Part shown: positions 26,505 through 35,864 of the stretch, one piece after another | Position numbering within the stretch: position 1 is the first letter of the stretch | How the letters are laid out: each line of letters begins with the position of its first letter | Assembly: GCA_965117025.1 (NCBI GenBank) | Contig: OZ220746.1 | Span: 1,860,001-1,924,000 of the forward strand | From: VXPQ01 sp965117025 | Lineage (GTDB): Bacteria > Bacteroidota > Rhodothermia > Rhodothermales > VXPQ01 | Reading direction: 5' to 3' | Length of the DNA: 64,000 nucleotides | Position numbers and translations under genes: made by a program | The notes under the pieces: generated by a model | Seen by the model: only the letters and a program-made list of their open reading frames with translations | What the model was told of the DNA's origin: nothing | Database searches by the model: none

Positions 26505-29500
26505 AATCTGATATTGTTTGACTCGCCTCGTCGAACCGGTGTTCCGCGCCGTCCACCTCCAGGATCAGCAGGTCGTCGGGAGCCTCGGGGAAATGGGATG
26601 GCAGGCTCAATATACTGTAGGCGTTGGTAACCATGTTGCTATTATCTGTGATTCGTGTAAATGCTATTTGCCGAATCGTGTAGTTCGTTTCCGCATACGA
26701 GAATGTGCCCACCCCGGAAATTCTGCTGGGAGCAAAGCTTGAAAAGATGGCTTCGTCCGCGTAAGAAGTAACAGTGGCCAACCCGCCCCCGAACGCTCTC
26801 AGATCAAGCGTATTCACCGACGGTGTTATCGTCGCCGCCCATATGACCTCTCCCTGTCGGGGATAGACGGCGGGGACCGTGCTGCGGTTCGTGACCGCCT
26901 GCGCGTCGAACGCCGCCAGGTCGTTGCCCGCCGCGTCCTCGACGACGGCCTCGTCCTGGGCCGTGTCCGTGTAGGCGACCGTGACCGTCTCTCCGGCGCC
27001 CACCGCGCTCTGCAGCGTGAGCGTTATCTCCGCTCCGCTCGCCGAGGCCGCGTAGACGCCGCGGGGCGACGAAGCCACCGTCACGGCGAACGAATCCGCG
27101 GGCACGGCCGCCGAGCCGAGCGTTTCGTTGAACGCGAGCGCGATCTCTGTGCCGTCCGCCGAGACGGCCGCGCTCGAGAGCGCCGGCCTCACCCCGTCCA
27201 CCTTGTGCGCCGGTTGCGCGGCGAGGGAGACGTGTCCGAGGGCGGCGTTCTCCGTCGCCGAATCTTTCTTGCGGATCGTTCCGCCGTTCGGCCTGAGCGC
27301 GTTCGAGGCGATCGAGACGCCGTTCGCGTCGAGGTCGTTCTCGACGACCGCGTAGCCTGCGAAGACGAGCTGCGCCGAGCCCGTCCCCGTGTCGTAGTTC
27401 AGCGGCTTGTCCTTGCCGCCCACGTCGAGGACGATCTGCGGCGTTCCGGTCACGTCGACGGCCTCGCTGAAGGTCACGGTAACCTTTACGGAATCGCCGA
27501 TGGCGTACGTTTCGTCCGTCCCCGCATTGGAGGCGATCGCGAGCGAGGATACCGTCGTCGCCCCGACCTTGTTGATCACCGTCTGCTCGCCGAACGCCGC
27601 GGCGTCGTTGCCCGCGAGGTCCTGTACGACGGCGTCGTCGTCGCCGGCGGTTTCGTCCGTGTAGGCGACGGTCACCGTCTGGCCGGTCGTCACCGCCGTT
27701 GCGAGCGTGAGCGTCACCGAGGCCCCCGAGACGGCGGGCGCGCCGCTCAGCGTCGCCGCAGCGTTCGCCACATTGACGGCGAAGCGCGCGTTCGTCGGCG
27801 TGTCGCCCGCGCTTGCAAGGAGAGGCTCGCTGAACGCGAGTTGGATCGCCGCGCCGTCGCTCGATACGGCCGCGCTCTCGAACGTCGGCCGCACTCCGTC
27901 CACCTTGTGGGCGTCGTCGTCGGCTGCGGCGCCGTGGGCGAGGACGGCGTCGACGGTCGTCGAGCCCGCCTTCCGGATCGTTCCGCCGCCCGGCCCGAGC
28001 GCATTCTGCGCGAACGAAACGCCGTTCGCGTCGAGGTCGCCCTCTTCGACGGCGTAGCTGCACGTCACGACGGTTACGCCGACGGCGGCGGCGCAGCCCG
28101 CCCGCTCCGGTTCGGTCCCGACGGTCAGCTCCACGTAGGGCCCGCCGCCCGATACGCTCACGTCCACCGCTCCGTTGAAGGTCGCCGTTACGACGATCTC
28201 GTCGCCGATGGCGTAGACGCCGTCGGTTCCCGGGCTGGAGGCGATCGCCACCGAGACGACGTTCGGCGGCACGTTGTTCTCGACCGTCTCGGCGGCGAAC
28301 GTCGCGGCGTCGTTGCCCGCGAGGTCCTGCACGACGGCGTCGTCGTCGCCGCCGGATTCGTCGGTATAGGCGACGGTCACCTCCTCTCCGTAGGCCGCCG
28401 CCGTCGCCAGCGCGAGCGTCGCCGCGGCTCCCGAGACGGCGGGCGCGCCGCTGAGCGGGGCCGCGACGCTCTCTACCTCGACGGCGAAGCGCGCGTTCGT
28501 TGGCGTATCGCCTGCGCTTGCAAGGAGAGGCTCGCTGAAGACGAGCGCGATCGTCATGCCGTCGGTCGAGGTGGCCGCGCCCTCGAGCGTGGGGCGCACC
28601 CCGTCGACCTTGTGCGCCGGTTGCGCGGCGAGGGAGACGTGCCCGAGGGCGGCGTCCTCCGTCGCCGAATCTTTCTTGCGGATCGTTCCGCCGTTCGGCC
28701 TGAGCGCGTTCGAGGCGATCGAGACGCCGTTCGCGTCGAGGTCGTTCTCGGCCACTTCGCCGGCGAAGACGATCTCTGCCATGCCCGTCCCCGAGTAGTA
28801 GGCGAGCGTCTTGTCCTCGCCGCCCACGTCGAGGACGATCTGCGGCGTTCCGGTCACGTCCACGTCCTCCGTGAAGGTCACGGTAACCTTTACGGAATCG
28901 CCGATGGCGTACGTATCGTCCGATCCCGCGCCGGAGGAGATGGCCACCGAGGAGACCGACGGCGGGGGGCTCGACGGCCCCTCGGCCCATATCCTCACGA
29001 GCATTCTGCTGGAGGAGCTACTCCAGTTCGCGCCCGTCGAAGCGCTTCTTCCCGCGTTCGCTATCGTCCATCCGTAGTCGGAATTCTCGTCGTCCGATTC
29101 GGTGACGGTGACGTCCACCGTATGGTTCTCGGACGTCACGCCGAGGACCGCAAAGTACGTCGTCGAGGCCGAGAGGGTCGCACCCGCCGGCGCGGAGAAC
29201 CGGCGGCTTCTCGCCATAACAGGCAGCCTGGAGGCAGGCGGCGTTAGCGTGTAGAGCGTGTCGGCGGGGTTGCCGTCGGCGCCGACCGACAGGATGTGCG
29301 CGACCATGTCGGCGTCGCGGGAGGCCTGGTCCCGGGCTTCGAGCCTGAAGGCGACTTCGTCGAGCGCGTATCCGCCCGAGTACGAACCGGTCGCGAAGGC
29401 GATCGCGAACCTCTCGTCGCCCGCCAGGGGGGTTGCGAAGACGCTGCCCGTCCGGTGCTCGAAGTTCGAGACCATGAGGACCGGAGCGAGGGCTTCGGTC

Positions 29501-29682
29501 CTGCCTTCATAAGGCGCAAGGCGCCGGCTGCGCTCCTCTTCGCCGGCGTCCGGCATGGCGCCCGCCAGCGCGGCGGCGGCGAAGAGCGCGGCGAGCGGAA
29601 AGGCCGCCCTCGCTCGCGCCGAGGAAGAAGAAAACGGTGCGGACGATGCGGGAGGCCGCCCCGCTCTGCGGCGCCCTCTCAT
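26488..29682 (-). CDS. Large repeat-built surface protein (adhesin-like), 3-prime end disrupted
   Basis: The 1064-residue product starts with a basic region and signal peptide (FPLAALFAAAALAGA). A jelly-roll-like region at about 55-220 (LMVSNFEHRTGSVFATPL...YFAVLGVTSENHTVDV) precedes three tandem units of about 220 residues. Each unit has TYAIGDSVKVTVTF-VDVTGTPQIVLDVGG, then AHKVDGVRPT, then VTVAYTDE-DDAVVQDLAGND, as in SwmB-like repeats. A final domain (EVIWAATITPSVNTLDLRAF...LLILEVDGAEHRF) is cut by a TAG inside a 14-base tandem duplication. The continuation, including a WTDGQTVSVKL strand and the T9SS signal, is found out of frame downstream, so this product lacks its sorting signal as sequenced. 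A GA tract precedes the start. Confidence 0.75.
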   Translation of the reverse strand: MRGRRRAGRPPASSAPFSSSSARARAAFPLAALFAAAALAGAMPDAGEEERSRRLAPYEGRTEALAPVLMVSNFEHRTGSVFATPLAGDERFAIAFATGSYSGGYALDEVAFRLEARDQASRDADMVAHILSVGADGNPADTLYTLTPPASRLPVMARSRRFSAPAGATLSASTTYFAVLGVTSENHTVDVTVTESDDENSDYGWTIANAGRSASTGANWSSSSSRMLVRIWAEGPSSPPPSVSSVAISSGAGSDDTYAIGDSVKVTVTFTEDVDVTGTPQIVLDVGGEDKTLAYYSGTGMAEIVFAGEVAENDLDANGVSIASNALRPNGGTIRKKDSATEDAALGHVSLAAQPAHKVDGVRPTLEGAATSTDGMTIALVFSEPLLASAGDTPTNARFAVEVESVAAPLSGAPAVSGAAATLALATAAAYGEEVTVAYTDESGGDDDAVVQDLAGNDAATFAAETVENNVPPNVVSVAIASSPGTDGVYAIGDEIVVTATFNGAVDVSVSGGGPYVELTVGTEPERAGCAAAVGVTVVTCSYAVEEGDLDANGVSFAQNALGPGGGTIRKAGSTTVDAVLAHGAAADDDAHKVDGVRPTFESAAVSSDGAAIQLAFSEPLLASAGDTPTNARFAVNVANAAATLSGAPAVSGASVTLTLATAVTTGQTVTVAYTDETAGDDDAVVQDLAGNDAAAFGEQTVINKVGATTVSSLAIASNAGTDETYAIGDSVKVTVTFSEAVDVTGTPQIVLDVGGKDKPLNYDTGTGSAQLVFAGYAVVENDLDANGVSIASNALRPNGGTIRKKDSATENAALGHVSLAAQPAHKVDGVRPALSSAAVSADGTEIALAFNETLGSAAVPADSFAVTVASSPRGVYAASASGAEITLTLQSAVGAGETVTVAYTDTAQDEAVVEDAAGNDLAAFDAQAVTNRSTVPAVYPRQGEVIWAATITPSVNTLDLRAFGGGLATVTSYADEAIFSSFAPSRISGVGTFSYAETNYTIRQIAFTRITDNSNMVTNAYSILSLPSHFPEAPDDLLILEVDGAEHRFDEASQTISDLGNRV

Positions 29683-29699
29683 GGAGCGGCGCTCCGCGC

Positions 29700-29753
<54 letters not shown>

Positions 29754-29756
29754 CAT

Positions 29757-30033
29757 TACCGTACCGTTATTTATTACGACCGCGTTTCAGCCGGATCCGC
29801 GCGCATTGCCGGTCGGCCGGGAGAGGGGGCGAATTCACAGAATCGCCGTACGGCGTAAAATTTCGTCAATGCACAGCAGGATTAAAATGTGCATTACATG
29901 AGTAAATAATCTATAGCATGTTTTTATCGTGAACTTCTATGAAAAAAGCGTGCAGAACCCTTTCGGAACGCCGGCGCCGGATGCTCTCGGCGCTTTTGTA
30001 TATAAGCCCAAGCCCCCTCGGTTATTGACATTT
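29757..30033. other. Intergenic region between adhesin and toxin-antitoxin locus
   Basis: No gene is seen between the adhesin upstream tract and the antitoxin operator. The sequence becomes AT-rich near 29880-30050. Promoters for the adhesin (leftward) and vapBC (rightward) must lie here, but I cannot place boxes with confidence. Confidence 0.4.
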
Positions 30034-30071
30034 TGACATCATGACACTATATTAGTGACATTATGATGTCA
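30034..30071. promoter_or_regulatory. Inverted repeat overlapping the antitoxin start, likely operator
   Basis: tgacatcat at 30034-30042 and atgatgtca at 30063-30071 are perfect 9-base inverted repeats with 20 bases between. Further tgaca elements lie inside at 30027-30060. The right arm covers the antitoxin start codon. Antitoxins of this type usually repress their own operon from such sites. Confidence 0.6.
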
Positions 30072-30308
30072 TCTCGCATTACCCTACGCAATGTCGATCC
30101 GGAACTCTCGCGACGGCTTCGCGCGATCAGCGCAGCTCGCGGCGAGAGTTTGAACGGCACGGTATTGCGCCTGCTACGGCGCGCAACGGGGTTGAATCTC
30201 CGTCGAGAGCGCCTGGAACGGTACGCCACATGGACCGCCGAGGATGTCGAGGAATTCACCGAGGCGCTTCGTGCGCAGCGCAAGGTTGACGAGCGGTACT
30301 GGAAATGA
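30063..30308 (+). CDS. Antitoxin, ribbon-helix-helix (VapB/FitA-like)
   Basis: The 81-residue protein starts MMSSRITLRNVDPELSRRLRAI, a ribbon-helix-helix signature in which a short beta strand is followed by SRRLRAISAARGESLNGTVLRLL. The C-terminal half is charged and would wrap the toxin. The start is 30063 or 30066. Its last codons overlap the toxin start by 4 bases (ATGA), which is standard for toxin-antitoxin pairs. Confidence 0.85.
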   Translation: MMSSRITLRNVDPELSRRLRAISAARGESLNGTVLRLLRRATGLNLRRERLERYATWTAEDVEEFTEALRAQRKVDERYWK

Positions 30309-30715
30309 CGTCGGTGGATCTGCTTGTGCTCGATACCAGCGCCTGGTCGCATTTACGATCCGGGCATGCCGGGGTGCTGGACTATGTAGCCGAAGCGGCC
30401 ATGGTGGCTTTGCCCGTGACGGTGCTGGGAGAACTTGAGGCGGCGTTCGAATCAGGGCGCCGCACCAAAGAAAATCGGCAAATATTGTCCGAATTTCTTG
30501 ACGAACCCTTCGTCAGCGTATTGGATGTGACCGCACAAACCGCGTTGTATTACGCGCGCATATTCGCCGCATTGCGTCGGGCGGGTACCCCCATACCCAT
30601 TAACGAGGTATGGATTGCGGCGGCAACGCAGGAAAGCCGCGGGCGTCTGCTGACGTTTGACCGGGATTATTGCCGCATTGCAACGCTTGACCATATCTTG
30701 CTCGACGCATCCTGA
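30305..30715 (+). CDS. PIN-domain toxin (VapC-like ribonuclease)
   Basis: The 136-residue protein has the PIN acidic set: LLVLDTSAW (first Asp), VTVLGELEAAF (Glu), PINEVWIAAA (Glu in place of the usual Asp) and LLTFDRDY (last Asp). VapC toxins cleave RNA, often tRNA, and are neutralised by the upstream antitoxin. It is translationally coupled to the antitoxin. The tRNA-Gln lies 99 bases downstream on the opposite strand. Confidence 0.88.
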   Translation: MTSVDLLVLDTSAWSHLRSGHAGVLDYVAEAAMVALPVTVLGELEAAFESGRRTKENRQILSEFLDEPFVSVLDVTAQTALYYARIFAALRRAGTPIPINEVWIAAATQESRGRLLTFDRDYCRIATLDHILLDAS

Positions 30716-30814
30716 CCCGGCTCGGGTTTACAGATCTCCCATCCTTCGTACCATGCACCCCCATGCAGGTCAATGTACCGTTTTCCTCGCGCACACGCTT
30801 TTCGCCGCCCTCTG

Positions 30815-30887
30815 CTGCCCTGCCAGGATTCGAACCTGGAACCCCCTGATCCAGAGTCAGGTGCTCTGCCAATTGAGCTACAGGGCA
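30815..30887 (-). tRNA. tRNA-Gln (CTG anticodon)
   Basis: The reverse strand folds as a 73-base tRNA. The acceptor is TGCCCTG/CAGGGCA and the D stem is GCTC/GAGC. The anticodon stem is CCTGA/TCAGG around loop CTCTGGA with anticodon CTG at 34-36, and the T arm is CCAGG-TTCGAAT-CCTGG. The U1-A72 pair is typical of tRNA-Gln. CCA is not encoded. Confidence 0.95.
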
Positions 30888-31119
30888 GGGTGTGCGTATT
30901 GTGAATACTGTTACTACGGGATGGGCAGGCGCGCAAACCTGCCGGAGTAGGATACGGTGCGCCCCATCGGATTCGGATCCTGCGCCACGATCTTCAAATT
31001 CTCATGCGTCAATGCTTCCGTTCCCCTGCGGTTCCGTTTCACCCGTATATTCAGCCATGCACGGTTGCAACTTTTCTCATGACAAGGAATAGCCGGTTTC
31101 GCAAAGAATCCGAAGCGGT

Positions 31120-32277
31120 ATGACGGATCCTACCCATGAAACGTGGATGACCACCTGCCTGGAGCTGGCCCGGCAGGGCGCCGGACTCGTCAGTCCCAAT
31201 CCGATGGTAGGTGCGGTGCTTGTCGGGACCGACGGCACGCTTCTTGGCCAGGGGCTGCATCACGAATACGGCGGTCCCCATGCAGAAGTATACGCTATCC
31301 GGGACGCTGAGCGCCGCTACGGCAGCGATGCATTGGAGCACGCCATCCTGTATGTCAACCTGGAGCCGTGCTCGCACCACGGGAAAACGCCGCCGTGCGT
31401 CGATCTCATTCTCGAAAAACGCATTCCCTGCGTAGTGGTCGGTGCGCGGGATCCGTTTTTGAATTTGAAAGCGGCCGGCGGCAGCCTGGACCGCTTGCGC
31501 GAACAGGGCGTAGAGGTGATTGAAGGCGTACTGGAGGCCGAGTGCAAGCGGCTCAATGAGGCGTTCATGCACCATGTCCGGACGGGGCGGCCCCTGATTA
31601 CCCTGAAAATGGCCCAGACGCTCGATGCCCGGATCGCCGGCGCCTCAGGTGCTTCCCAGTGGATATCGGGCGATCTTTCCCGCCGGTTGGTGCATCACTG
31701 GCGAGCCACCTCCGATGGCGTACTTGTTGGCACCGAGACGGCCCGGCAGGACAATCCTTCCCTGACCGTACGGCATGTGGAAGGACGCCACCCCGCGCGC
31801 ATCGTGCTGGACCGCACCGGGCGCCTTCCCGGCGATCTGAAACTTTTTACGGATGGCCAGACCGAAAAGACGATCGTGGTAGCAGGCGAGTCGGCTCGCA
31901 TTCCCTATGAAGAAGCGCTGGTCGGAGCCGGGGGACGCGTGATTCGTGTAGCAGAGCGGGATAGCACCCTAAAACTCGGTGAAATGCTCGAAACACTGGG
32001 CCGCGATGCGGGCCGCGAAGGACTTCCTCTTCAGTCCCTGCTTGTCGAAGGAGGCGCTGTGCTTGCCGCATCCCTTCTGCGGGAGGACCTCGTGGACCGG
32101 CTGTTTTTGTTTCTTGCGCCGAAGGTGCTCGGTGCGGGTCCTGTTTCGATCGAAGGCATCGGTCGCGAAGACCTTGAACAAGCGCTTGCCTTCGTAGAGC
32201 ACGCGTGGGAATCCGTCGGGGAAGACATGGTGTTCAAGGGATACCGGCGATCGCTCGACGCGCCGCCGGAAGATTGA
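31120..32277 (+). CDS. ribD: Bifunctional riboflavin deaminase/reductase RibD
   Basis: The 385-residue protein has an N-terminal cytidine-deaminase-like domain with zinc ligands in PHAEVYA (His54, Glu56) and PCSHHGKTPPC (Cys84, Cys93). A C-terminal RibD reductase domain follows (ITLKMAQTLDARIA at about 165, then LLVEGGAVLAASLL). It carries out the second and third steps of riboflavin synthesis. ribE follows after 73 bases on the same strand. No FMN riboswitch is recognised in the 232 bases upstream. Confidence 0.95.
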   Translation: MTDPTHETWMTTCLELARQGAGLVSPNPMVGAVLVGTDGTLLGQGLHHEYGGPHAEVYAIRDAERRYGSDALEHAILYVNLEPCSHHGKTPPCVDLILEKRIPCVVVGARDPFLNLKAAGGSLDRLREQGVEVIEGVLEAECKRLNEAFMHHVRTGRPLITLKMAQTLDARIAGASGASQWISGDLSRRLVHHWRATSDGVLVGTETARQDNPSLTVRHVEGRHPARIVLDRTGRLPGDLKLFTDGQTEKTIVVAGESARIPYEEALVGAGGRVIRVAERDSTLKLGEMLETLGRDAGREGLPLQSLLVEGGAVLAASLLREDLVDRLFLFLAPKVLGAGPVSIEGIGREDLEQALAFVEHAWESVGEDMVFKGYRRSLDAPPED

Positions 32278-32350
32278 ATCGCCGGTCGGTTCGCGCCGTA
32301 CGTTCTCGCATACGGCCATCCGCCGCACTGTCATAAACTCGAATCAGGTT

Positions 32351-32947
32351 ATGTTCACGGGGATCATCGAGGAACAGGGTCGTTTCCAGGCCGCCGAGCC
32401 TCTTGAAGGGGGGAAGCGGCTTACCATCGCCTGTTCATTCGCCGGCGCACTCCGGGTCGATCAGAGTGTGTCGGTGAACGGGGCTTGCCTGACCGTAACC
32501 CGGGTCCGGGACGGAGCATTCGAGGCCACGGCGGTCGAGGAAACCCTTGCCAAAACCACCCTCGGCGCACTGGTTCCGGGCAGCAGCGTCAATCTCGAAC
32601 GCGCCCTGCAGCCGGATCAGCGCCTCGATGGACATATGGTGCAGGGGCATGTGGACGGAACCGGGACGATCGTATCCATCGAGCACCTGCCCGACAGTTT
32701 TTTGTGTCGTATCGCATTCGATCCGGCGTGCGCGCACCTGCTTGTTCCTGCCGGGTCCGTGGCCGTGGACGGTATTTCGTTCACGGTGGCGCGTCTTGAC
32801 GAAAAGACCTTTACGGTGTCGGTCATTCCGCATACGTGTGCACTGACCAATGCGGGATCCTGGGAAGCGGGAGATCGGGTCAATCTGGAGTTCGATCTGG
32901 TCGGCAAATATATCGCGAGGGGGCTGGAAACGGGTCGGAACCGGTAG
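32351..32947 (+). CDS. ribE: Riboflavin synthase alpha chain
   Basis: The 198-residue protein starts with the diagnostic MFTGIIEEQG and contains two lumazine-binding repeats. The first has SVSVNGACLTV; the second begins near residue 98 (LDGHMVQGHVDGTG) and has VAVDGISFTV. It converts two molecules of dimethylribityllumazine to riboflavin. Placed after ribD, it probably forms part of a riboflavin operon; ribBA and ribH are not in the window. Confidence 0.96.
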   Translation: MFTGIIEEQGRFQAAEPLEGGKRLTIACSFAGALRVDQSVSVNGACLTVTRVRDGAFEATAVEETLAKTTLGALVPGSSVNLERALQPDQRLDGHMVQGHVDGTGTIVSIEHLPDSFLCRIAFDPACAHLLVPAGSVAVDGISFTVARLDEKTFTVSVIPHTCALTNAGSWEAGDRVNLEFDLVGKYIARGLETGRNR

Positions 32948-33052
32948 CTGCGCCGCATCCCTTGCGCAGGCGCTTTCCGAACCATCCTTTTGTTTCGGCG
33001 TTTGAGCGTTTTGTCGTTTTTTTGCGCTCACCCATCCCTGCCGAAAGCGGCC

Positions 33053-34597
33053 ATGCATCTGATTTCCGATATCGGGATTCTGGACGATCCGGGCAAGACA
33101 CCCGGCAGGGAGCATACGTCCGCGTCCCGGCACGCTGCGTCCTTGGCTGGCGAAGATATCGACCAGGCGCGCACGACCGCTGTCGAGGCCGAAGGGCATC
33201 GCCGGGTGTATATCGAGACCTACGGGTGCCAGATGAATGTCTCGGATTCCGAGATTGTGGCGTCCGTGCTCCGGCAAAACGGGTTCGGGCTTACCCGGAA
33301 TGCAGAAGAGGCGGATGTGGTGCTGCTGAACACGTGCGCCATCCGGGAGAACGCCGAGCAGAAGGTGCGCCGCCGCTTGCGGGATTTCCAGGGGCGCAAA
33401 CGCGCTGGCAGGAACGCCTCATCGAACGGCAACGGGTCGGTTTCTCCCCTGATTCGACTCGGGGTGCTGGGATGCATGGCCGAGCGCCTGCGTACAAAAC
33501 TCCTGGAACAGGAGCGCCTCGTCGATCTCGTAGTGGGCCCGGACGCCTACCGCGACCTGCCCCGCCTTCTCCGCGAAACGGACGAAACCGGTCAGGCAGC
33601 CGTCAATGTACACCTTTCCCGCGAGGAGACATACGCCGACATTGCGCCGGTTCGCTACGATACGAACGGGGTCTCGGCATTCGTGTCCATCATGCGGGGC
33701 TGCGACAACATGTGTTCTTTCTGTGTGGTGCCCTTCACGAGAGGGCGCGAGCGCAGCCGTCCGGTGTCGAGCATTCTTTCCGAGTGCGCCCGGTTGGTCG
33801 AGGCGGGGTACAAGGAGGTGACCGTGCTGGGGCAGAACGTGAATTCCTATCGTTTCGAGCAGGACGGCATGACGGTTGATTTTGCCGGGCTGCTTCAGCG
33901 GATCAGCTTCGTTTCGCCGGAATTACGGATACGCTATTCGACTAGTCATCCGAAGGATTGCAGCGACGATCTGCTGCATTTGCATTGCGAGCGGCCCAAC
34001 GTGTGCAACTACATCCATCTTCCCGTACAACACGGAAACACGGAAGTGCTCGAGCGGATGCGCCGCACGTACTCCCGGGATGAATATCTGCGTCTCATCG
34101 AACGGGCGCGTACGCTGGCGCCGGACATTTCACTCTCCACAGACATCATTGCCGGTTTTTGCGGCGAAACCGAAGCACAGCACCGGGACACGCTCTCGTT
34201 GATGGAGCAGGTGCGGTACGATTACGCCTATACGTTCATGTATTCCGAGCGCCCGGATACGTACGCCGCGCGGAAATACGAGGACGATATCCCCGAAGAG
34301 GTCAAGAAGCGTCGCCTGAGTGAGATCATTGCCTTGCAACAGCGTATTTCCCTCGAAAGAAACCGGGAGGAGATCGGCCGGGAGCATGTGGTGCTTGTCG
34401 AGCGACAAAGCAAGCGCAGCCCCCTGCAGCTCTGCGGCCGCACGGACACGAACAAGATGGTCGTATTCGACCGGGAAACGTATGAGTCGGGCGAATACGT
34501 GCGCGTGCGCATTACCGGATGCACGTCCGCGACGTTGCTTGCCGACCCGCTCGGCCGTACGACATTGTTTGAATTTGCCGCATCCGCCGCTGCGTAA
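33053..34597 (+). CDS. miaB: tRNA-2-methylthio-N6-dimethylallyladenosine synthase MiaB
   Basis: The 514-residue protein starts at ATG 33053; the frame is open further upstream but lacks homology. The UPF0004 domain has three cluster cysteines (ETYGCQMNVSDSE, NTCAIRENAEQK, LGCMAERL). The radical-SAM motif is CDNMCSFC, followed by VVPFTRGRERSR, and a TRAM domain closes the protein (REHVVLVERQSKR...FDRETYESGEYVRVRIT). It adds a methylthio group to i6A37 of tRNAs. The sigma-54 activator starts 4 bases after its stop. Confidence 0.95.
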   Translation: MHLISDIGILDDPGKTPGREHTSASRHAASLAGEDIDQARTTAVEAEGHRRVYIETYGCQMNVSDSEIVASVLRQNGFGLTRNAEEADVVLLNTCAIRENAEQKVRRRLRDFQGRKRAGRNASSNGNGSVSPLIRLGVLGCMAERLRTKLLEQERLVDLVVGPDAYRDLPRLLRETDETGQAAVNVHLSREETYADIAPVRYDTNGVSAFVSIMRGCDNMCSFCVVPFTRGRERSRPVSSILSECARLVEAGYKEVTVLGQNVNSYRFEQDGMTVDFAGLLQRISFVSPELRIRYSTSHPKDCSDDLLHLHCERPNVCNYIHLPVQHGNTEVLERMRRTYSRDEYLRLIERARTLAPDISLSTDIIAGFCGETEAQHRDTLSLMEQVRYDYAYTFMYSERPDTYAARKYEDDIPEEVKKRRLSEIIALQQRISLERNREEIGREHVVLVERQSKRSPLQLCGRTDTNKMVVFDRETYESGEYVRVRITGCTSATLLADPLGRTTLFEFAASAAA

Positions 34598-34601
34598 TCA
34601 G

Positions 34602-35864
34602 ATGGACCGGGAATCGATACAGGAGCGCTTTGGTATTGTCGGTCGCTCGATGGCGCTGAGAAACGTCATTGACCGCGTGCGGCAGGTGGCCGGGACCGAC
34701 ATCACCGTGCTCATTCAGGGGGAGAGCGGCACGGGCAAGGAGCTTGTTGCCGAGGCGATCCATGGGCTCAGCACCCGGCGGCACCAGTCGTTCATCATCG
34801 TCAACTGCGGCGCCATCCCGGAGGGGCTCATCGAGTCGGAGTTGTTCGGCGCGGAGAAAGGAGCGTATACGGGGGCGGTCGAGCGGCGCACCGGGTACTT
34901 CGAGCAGTCTGATCGCGGCACCATTTTCCTGGACGAGATCGGCGAAATGCCGCCCGCTGCGCAGATCCGTCTTCTGCGTGTGCTGGAAACCGGCAAATTC
35001 ACCCGTGTAGGGGCTTCGAAGGAGCACAAGGTCGATGTGCGCATCGTGGCGGCTACGAACAAAGATCTGGCGCATGAAGTACGCGCCGGACGATTTCGCG
35101 AGGACCTGTATTACCGGCTCAGTACCGTGCTCGTCGGGATTCCGCCGCTCCGGCAGCGTTCGGAGGACATTTTGCCGCTCCTGGAAACGTTTCTGCACCG
35201 CTTCGCGCAGAAGTACGACAGTCCGGTGAAGCATCTCTCCGATGATGCCCGCGAGTTGCTCCTGCGCTATCGCTGGCCCGGGAACGTGCGTGAACTGCGC
35301 AATGTCGCGGAGCAGATCGAAGTGCTCATCCGGGACAAAGAGGTGGCCGCTGCGGATATCCGTCCGTACCTGCGCGGCGTGCGTACGGAGCAGGATCGTT
35401 CGAAGTTGTTGCCCATCGTGCGCAAAACGGGGGATTCGGCAGATGCCCGCGAACTCGAACTGATCTATCATGCGCTGTTCGAACTTCGTTCGCAAGTGCA
35501 CCGGATGCGGGAGGAGATGAAAAGGCAGGGCCTCGTACCCGGCGATGAACCGGACGAATATCCTCCGCTGATCGAGGATGTGGCCTACGAAATCGAGGAG
35601 GATGAGGAGGTGGGCCTGCGGAGCAGCGAAAACGTTGAAAACGGCAAACAGGATGTACATGAACCGGAAAGGGTCCGTGACGAGCCGGAAGAAGCGGCTG
35701 CGGAGGAGAAAGAGACGTTTCCCACACTGGAGGATGCGGAACGCCAGCTTATCACCCGTGCCCTGAAAACATTCAACGGGAACCGCAGGCAAACGGCGAG
35801 AACGCTTGGGATTTCGGAGCGGACTCTTTACCGGAAGCTGAAAGAATTCGAGGAGGATTTGTGA
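34602..35864 (+). CDS. Sigma-54 dependent activator without receiver domain
   Basis: The 420-residue protein starts at ATG 34602 and begins directly with the AAA+ domain. It has Walker A GESGTGKE (40-47), the sigma-54 contact loop in the form GAYTGA (about 86-91), Walker B GTIFLDEIGEMP and the R-finger region. A long acidic linker follows (DEPDEYPPLIEDVAYEIEEDEE), then a Fis-type helix-turn-helix at the C-terminus (GNRRQTARTLGISERTLYRKL). There is no N-terminal sensor. Its stop overlaps the GTG start of lptE. Similar genes sit before lptE in many Bacteroidota. Confidence 0.9.
   Translation: MDRESIQERFGIVGRSMALRNVIDRVRQVAGTDITVLIQGESGTGKELVAEAIHGLSTRRHQSFIIVNCGAIPEGLIESELFGAEKGAYTGAVERRTGYFEQSDRGTIFLDEIGEMPPAAQIRLLRVLETGKFTRVGASKEHKVDVRIVAATNKDLAHEVRAGRFREDLYYRLSTVLVGIPPLRQRSEDILPLLETFLHRFAQKYDSPVKHLSDDARELLLRYRWPGNVRELRNVAEQIEVLIRDKEVAAADIRPYLRGVRTEQDRSKLLPIVRKTGDSADARELELIYHALFELRSQVHRMREEMKRQGLVPGDEPDEYPPLIEDVAYEIEEDEEVGLRSSENVENGKQDVHEPERVRDEPEEAAAEEKETFPTLEDAERQLITRALKTFNGNRRQTARTLGISERTLYRKLKEFEEDL

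Noticed and set aside
27205..29247. Long plus-strand frames across the surface protein
   Set aside because: They are caused by the repeated GC-rich codons of the gene on the other strand.
23127..29682. CRISPR array suggested by repeats
   Set aside because: Repeats are long, coding and in frame-related units of about 57 or 220 codons, without short repeats and unique spacers.
30888..31119. FMN riboswitch before ribD
   Set aside because: I could not find the conserved RFN element bases in this stretch.
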